Position numbers and translations under genes: made by a program. Positions 60,783-64,000 of a stretch of DNA of 64,000 bases are shown one piece after another. This stretch comes from Mya arenaria (lineage: Eukaryota > Mollusca > Bivalvia > Myida > Myidae): contig NC_069126.1 in the NCBI RefSeq assembly GCF_026914265.1, positions 77,069,232 through 77,133,231 of the forward strand. Direction: 5' to 3'. The notes below the pieces were generated by a model. It had not been told where the DNA came from and made no database searches. It saw nothing but the letters and a program-made list of their open reading frames with translations. The number at the start of each line of letters is the position of its first letter. Positions within the stretch are counted from its first letter, which is position 1.

Positions 60783-63700
60783 CATAATGCTTCGAGGAAA
60801 TACACGTCGTCAATTGATCCCGTGTGCAACAATTACAAAAATGAAACCATCGATTGGAAACAGAAACGCAACCGTCAAATAGGAATGATAGGAATGAATT
60901 AATTAAACTAGCTTTGTATATTAAAGAAGCTCTTGTTATTCGAAATAATTTGTTGAATGTTGAAAGATAAATGTTTAGTTCAACCTCCAATTTTTGTAAC
61001 ACATAGTATGCTGCTTTTGTCACACATAGTATGTTGTGTTATTTAAAAAAAGTATTTACCATTACATGTTGTATATACACGTTGACATGCTATATGAACA
61101 TATATATGTTTATGTAGACGATGCACATTATACAAGTCTTAATACAAATCTCTGTATGTCTTTAAATCTCATCATTTCGTCATAAAATGAAATGTTGTAC
61201 TAATTTTTTTATGCCTTTTCATTTTTATTCAAGTTCTTGTCGGAGAGGGTCGTGCGCTACCCAATTCATGTGGAACACTTACCGTTATGAAGCCAGCGTT
61301 TATGAATAGAAACGTCACCTTGAAATTTGTTGCTCAACATCGATGGATTTCAAACATTGTCTGGAAGTATGCTTTGGAGGATGGCGCCGGGTTACAAACG
61401 TTACATGGCTTAGACGAACGATCAACTTTTCACGATGGGGTCTACTATGATACTATGTCATTCGTCGCCAATAGACGTTGGAATAATTCGAAAGTTCATG
61501 TTCGATGCAACCATAAGAATGAAATATCAAACACTGTAAAACTACACTTACAAGGTGTGTATGCATATGCTTTGTTACTTTAGCGATACTTTTTATACCG
61601 GTTAACGTTACCTTGCCTTTTGCATTATTTCTTTTATCTATCTTTGGATATCTATTTCTACGTCTTACAATAATAAGCGATACGTTAATATATCTTTACT
61701 TTCAGAAATCCGTCCAATTTGTGGCAATCTGGTGCTGCTATCCCCTGAAATAAAATATGGAAAAAATGTTGAAATCGCTTATTACCCTTCTGATACAGTG
61801 GTCAAAGAGAACAATTTGTATCATAAACGTACGTTGCTGAATGGTCTTTTACAGCCCGTGCATTTTCAAAATGACACTTACAATGAGAGAAAAATGTCTG
61901 ATTATTTGTACATTCTAAAGATATACAATTTCATGGAGAGCAAAGCTCGACGATACGGTTTGAACTGTGGTAAATCAATTGTATCAATCACAAACTGGTT
62001 ACACATACATGCAACAGGTAAGTCTCGGCTCCTTTTTTCTATACAATTTAGCGATAATTACAGATGGAACATATGTTTACTATTCCTGGTTTTCTTTGAC
62101 ATATTGACTTGTTATTTTAACTAGCATTTCACTCATGTTTCAGATAAGCAGCTAATTGGGCCCAAAAGGGGTGGATGTGTTTACGGCAATTCAAACACTA
62201 CCATTTATTGCAACACAAGTCGAACGACAGGAAAAGCTCATGTGACCCTTTCCATTGGGAGTGAAGAAGTTTTAATGACAGAAGACGAAAGTCAGACCGG
62301 TGTATATGCGGTTAAACTGGACGTAAACACTTGGAGGGACCATGACGGTGAGGTTGTAACTTGCAAGGTCTCTAACGATCATTATAAACACGACCAGAAA
62401 AGTTCAGCTAAATTATTTTACATGGGTAATTTTTTCTTTTTATTTTTCTCAAAGCGGAATGTGGCTGCGCGTATATATTTTTGTGATTAGAGCAGATGTA
62501 AATAATAGTCATATCTCAATAACGAAGTTTGTATTAGTTCAAAACACACCAATTGTTGTTTTATAATGCGTTTAAAAGAAGCAAGAGTTCTGATATATAA
62601 TCCTTTGTAAATCATACTTAACAGTTTTACAAGTTGAAATAAGTTGTATCTGTATGTCATGGCTTGCATGGATACAATGTTGTTGTCTTTAATTAGAGAA
62701 AGGTTCGGATCCTATTTTGAACATGCCAGAATACATCCACGATGAAAATACGACAGTCAGTTGCGAAGTGTCTAATGCACGACCACCTGCGTCGATTGAA
62801 ATATTGGTAGACAACCAAGCCATCAGTGAAGCTGTTAAAACAGATGTATTAGACGAAGCGTCAAAAACATTCGCTAGTAAAGCTTCGATATTGAAGATAG
62901 ACAAGAATTGGAATGGAAAGGAAATATGTTGTCGTAAAAAATCTGTATTTAACGGACTTTTAGAAGCCACCTGTAAGACATTAAACATAAAGTGTAAGTT
63001 CATGTATGGTGTACAATTTAATTCATACATTTTATCATGCAGTTTTCCCTATACATGTTTATTATCATTTTTATTTTTTATTCATTTGTTCTTCATTTTT
63101 TTATATAAGATTCTCAAATGAAATTGATTATAAAGTTTTTGCGCTTCAAATTACCAAATATTCAGTTAATGTAACTTGTTTTACGATCATATCCAATCCT
63201 CCATATGTAATAACCTTTACATAAATCTTCCAAATAAATATCACTTCTATACAACATTGGGACGCTTGAAAAAGTTTATTCTGAAACAAGATGTGTCACA
63301 TAAACACAAACAAATGTAACTAATAAGTAATACATATTTGTTTTTAAAAGTTTCTCTGTAATGATCTGTATCCATCATTTCAGTGCTTACTCAACCCTTG
63401 ACCTTTTCCCTCGATGAAGTACAGAATAGTACACCGTATTTTGATTCCACTACAGGCGAAACCGATCTAAAAGGTAGTTCAATGAATAAAATACGTGCAA
63501 ATGGTTTATGTAACGGGACGAAATGCGAGTCAAGTACAAATATAGCGACAAAAGGCGGGATAAAGAAAGACAAAACAACAAATTCTAGGGAAAATGGAAC
63601 TAAATTCCGCCAAGAATATACGTCTGCTGCAAGTATGGAGTATTTCAAACTTTTTCATATAACCTATGTCCATAACATTTGACATTGTTTATTTTCTGTG

Positions 63701-63870
63701 TTGATTAAGTTTGATTTAAAGATATTTTCGACACTGACGCCTTTTCAAGTCATGTTTCTTGATCGCTATTACAGGCGACAACAGTACACGGTCGTTCAAG
63801 TTTTCATTGGAGCCAATTTTGATAGGAACAGGAGCATTTGTTGTTCTCTGTATTTTCGTTGCGTCAGCAA
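60317..63870 (+). CDS. Receptor C: Ig-like membrane receptor, 5' part (runs off the window)
   Basis: Exons in the window: 60317-60353, 61234-61554, 61706-62017, 62144-62425, 62697-62993, 63384-63632 and 63775-63870, with the same lengths and phases as the first seven of receptor B (531 codons seen). Signal peptide FYAILCCLVLVG, four Ig-like domains, the same stalk (YFDSTTGETDLKG) and membrane helix (PILIGTGAFVVLCIFVASA). Exons 5 and 7 are nearly identical to B; exons 2-3 show more amino-acid changes (for example KARRYGLNCGKS for KAGRYALKCDES). All splice sites are intact and no stop is seen, so it looks functional so far. The cytoplasmic exons with the tyrosine motifs lie to the right of the window and are expected, not seen. 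Confidence 0.85.
60567..60779. repeat. Two (AT)n microsatellites in receptor C intron 1
   Basis: Nearly pure AT runs at about 60567-60653 and 60697-60779, separated by a 40-bp unique piece. Much longer than in receptor B. Minus-strand frames of IYIYIY peptide are artefacts. Confidence 0.95.
63110..63233 (+). pseudogene. Relic of exon 6 (fifth Ig-like domain) in receptor C
   Basis: Same shortened remnant as in receptor B, with the same internal loss and the same destroyed donor (ccaa|ataaat). The decay therefore happened once, in the ancestor of B and C, after it split from A. Confidence 0.8.
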
Positions 63871-64000
63871 GTAAGAAGTATAGTGTCTTTAATTATTTAA
63901 GAATTTTATTGAGGACTTTTGTTTCTCATATTACTCAAATCGCATAGACAAGTACCGTTTTCAGTGATTCTCTTTTTTTCTATTTTCAATTATTCTGAAT

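Noticed and set aside
60555-61023. Minus-strand open frames of IYIYIY peptide in receptor C intron 1
   Set aside because: They are translations of (AT)n microsatellites.

Overview
The window looks like nuclear DNA from a bivalve mollusc (genus not determined). It is AT-rich, has short exons with GT/AG introns, and is crowded with repeats of the kind found in bivalve genomes: TTAA-flanked MITEs, 'gacctagtgaccta' repeats and TIR elements ending in 'ggcctttggccagtagagc'. There are few intact genes and nothing bacterial.

Layout. 1-13 kb is mostly repeats: several non-autonomous DNA elements, a 5 x 145-bp tandem array, a 42-52-bp minisatellite at 8.97-9.96 kb, and one weak GPCR-like fragment. At 13.1-16.8 kb there is a head-to-head pair. 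On the minus strand is the apparent first coding exon of an ABCG1/ABCG4-like half-transporter. On the plus strand is a complete three-exon RBM7 orthologue, the RNA-binding subunit of the nuclear exosome targeting (NEXT) complex. 17-26 kb is transposon territory: a MITE, two families of tandemly repeated elements, a broken Tc1 transposon nested in one of them, a broken LINE whose 3' end has been amplified into a 65-bp minisatellite, and another MITE.

27.4-64 kb is the main content: three tandem copies (about 15 and 17 kb apart) of a block carrying an immunoglobulin-like type I membrane receptor. Gene A (27654-32856, 12 coding exons, 759 aa) and gene B (42926-48337, 11 coding exons, 661 aa) are complete. 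Gene C (60317 to beyond the right edge) shows exons 1-8. Each has a signal peptide split over exons 1 and 2, one Ig-like domain per phase-1 exon, a transmembrane exon, and (seen in A and B) a cytoplasmic tail with four tyrosine motifs in order: YxxM, YxxL, a consensus ITIM (LIYADL) and an ITSM-like TVYQDI. This is the layout of paired or inhibitory immune receptors that recruit SH2-domain phosphatases. B and C have lost exon 6 (the fifth Ig-like domain); the decayed exon is still visible and its loss is frame-neutral.

Each duplicated block also carries, in order, a 58/60-bp minisatellite starting at the receptor stop codon (about 24 units in block A, about 60 in block B), a long non-coding stretch, a decayed Ig-like gene relic, and a gag-like retroelement fossil. 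Block A has a TTAA-flanked MITE with a tRNA-like Pol III promoter that is absent from the matching place in block B. B intron 3 has a repeat insertion absent from A and C. The locus therefore looks like an actively duplicating, diverging immune-receptor cluster.
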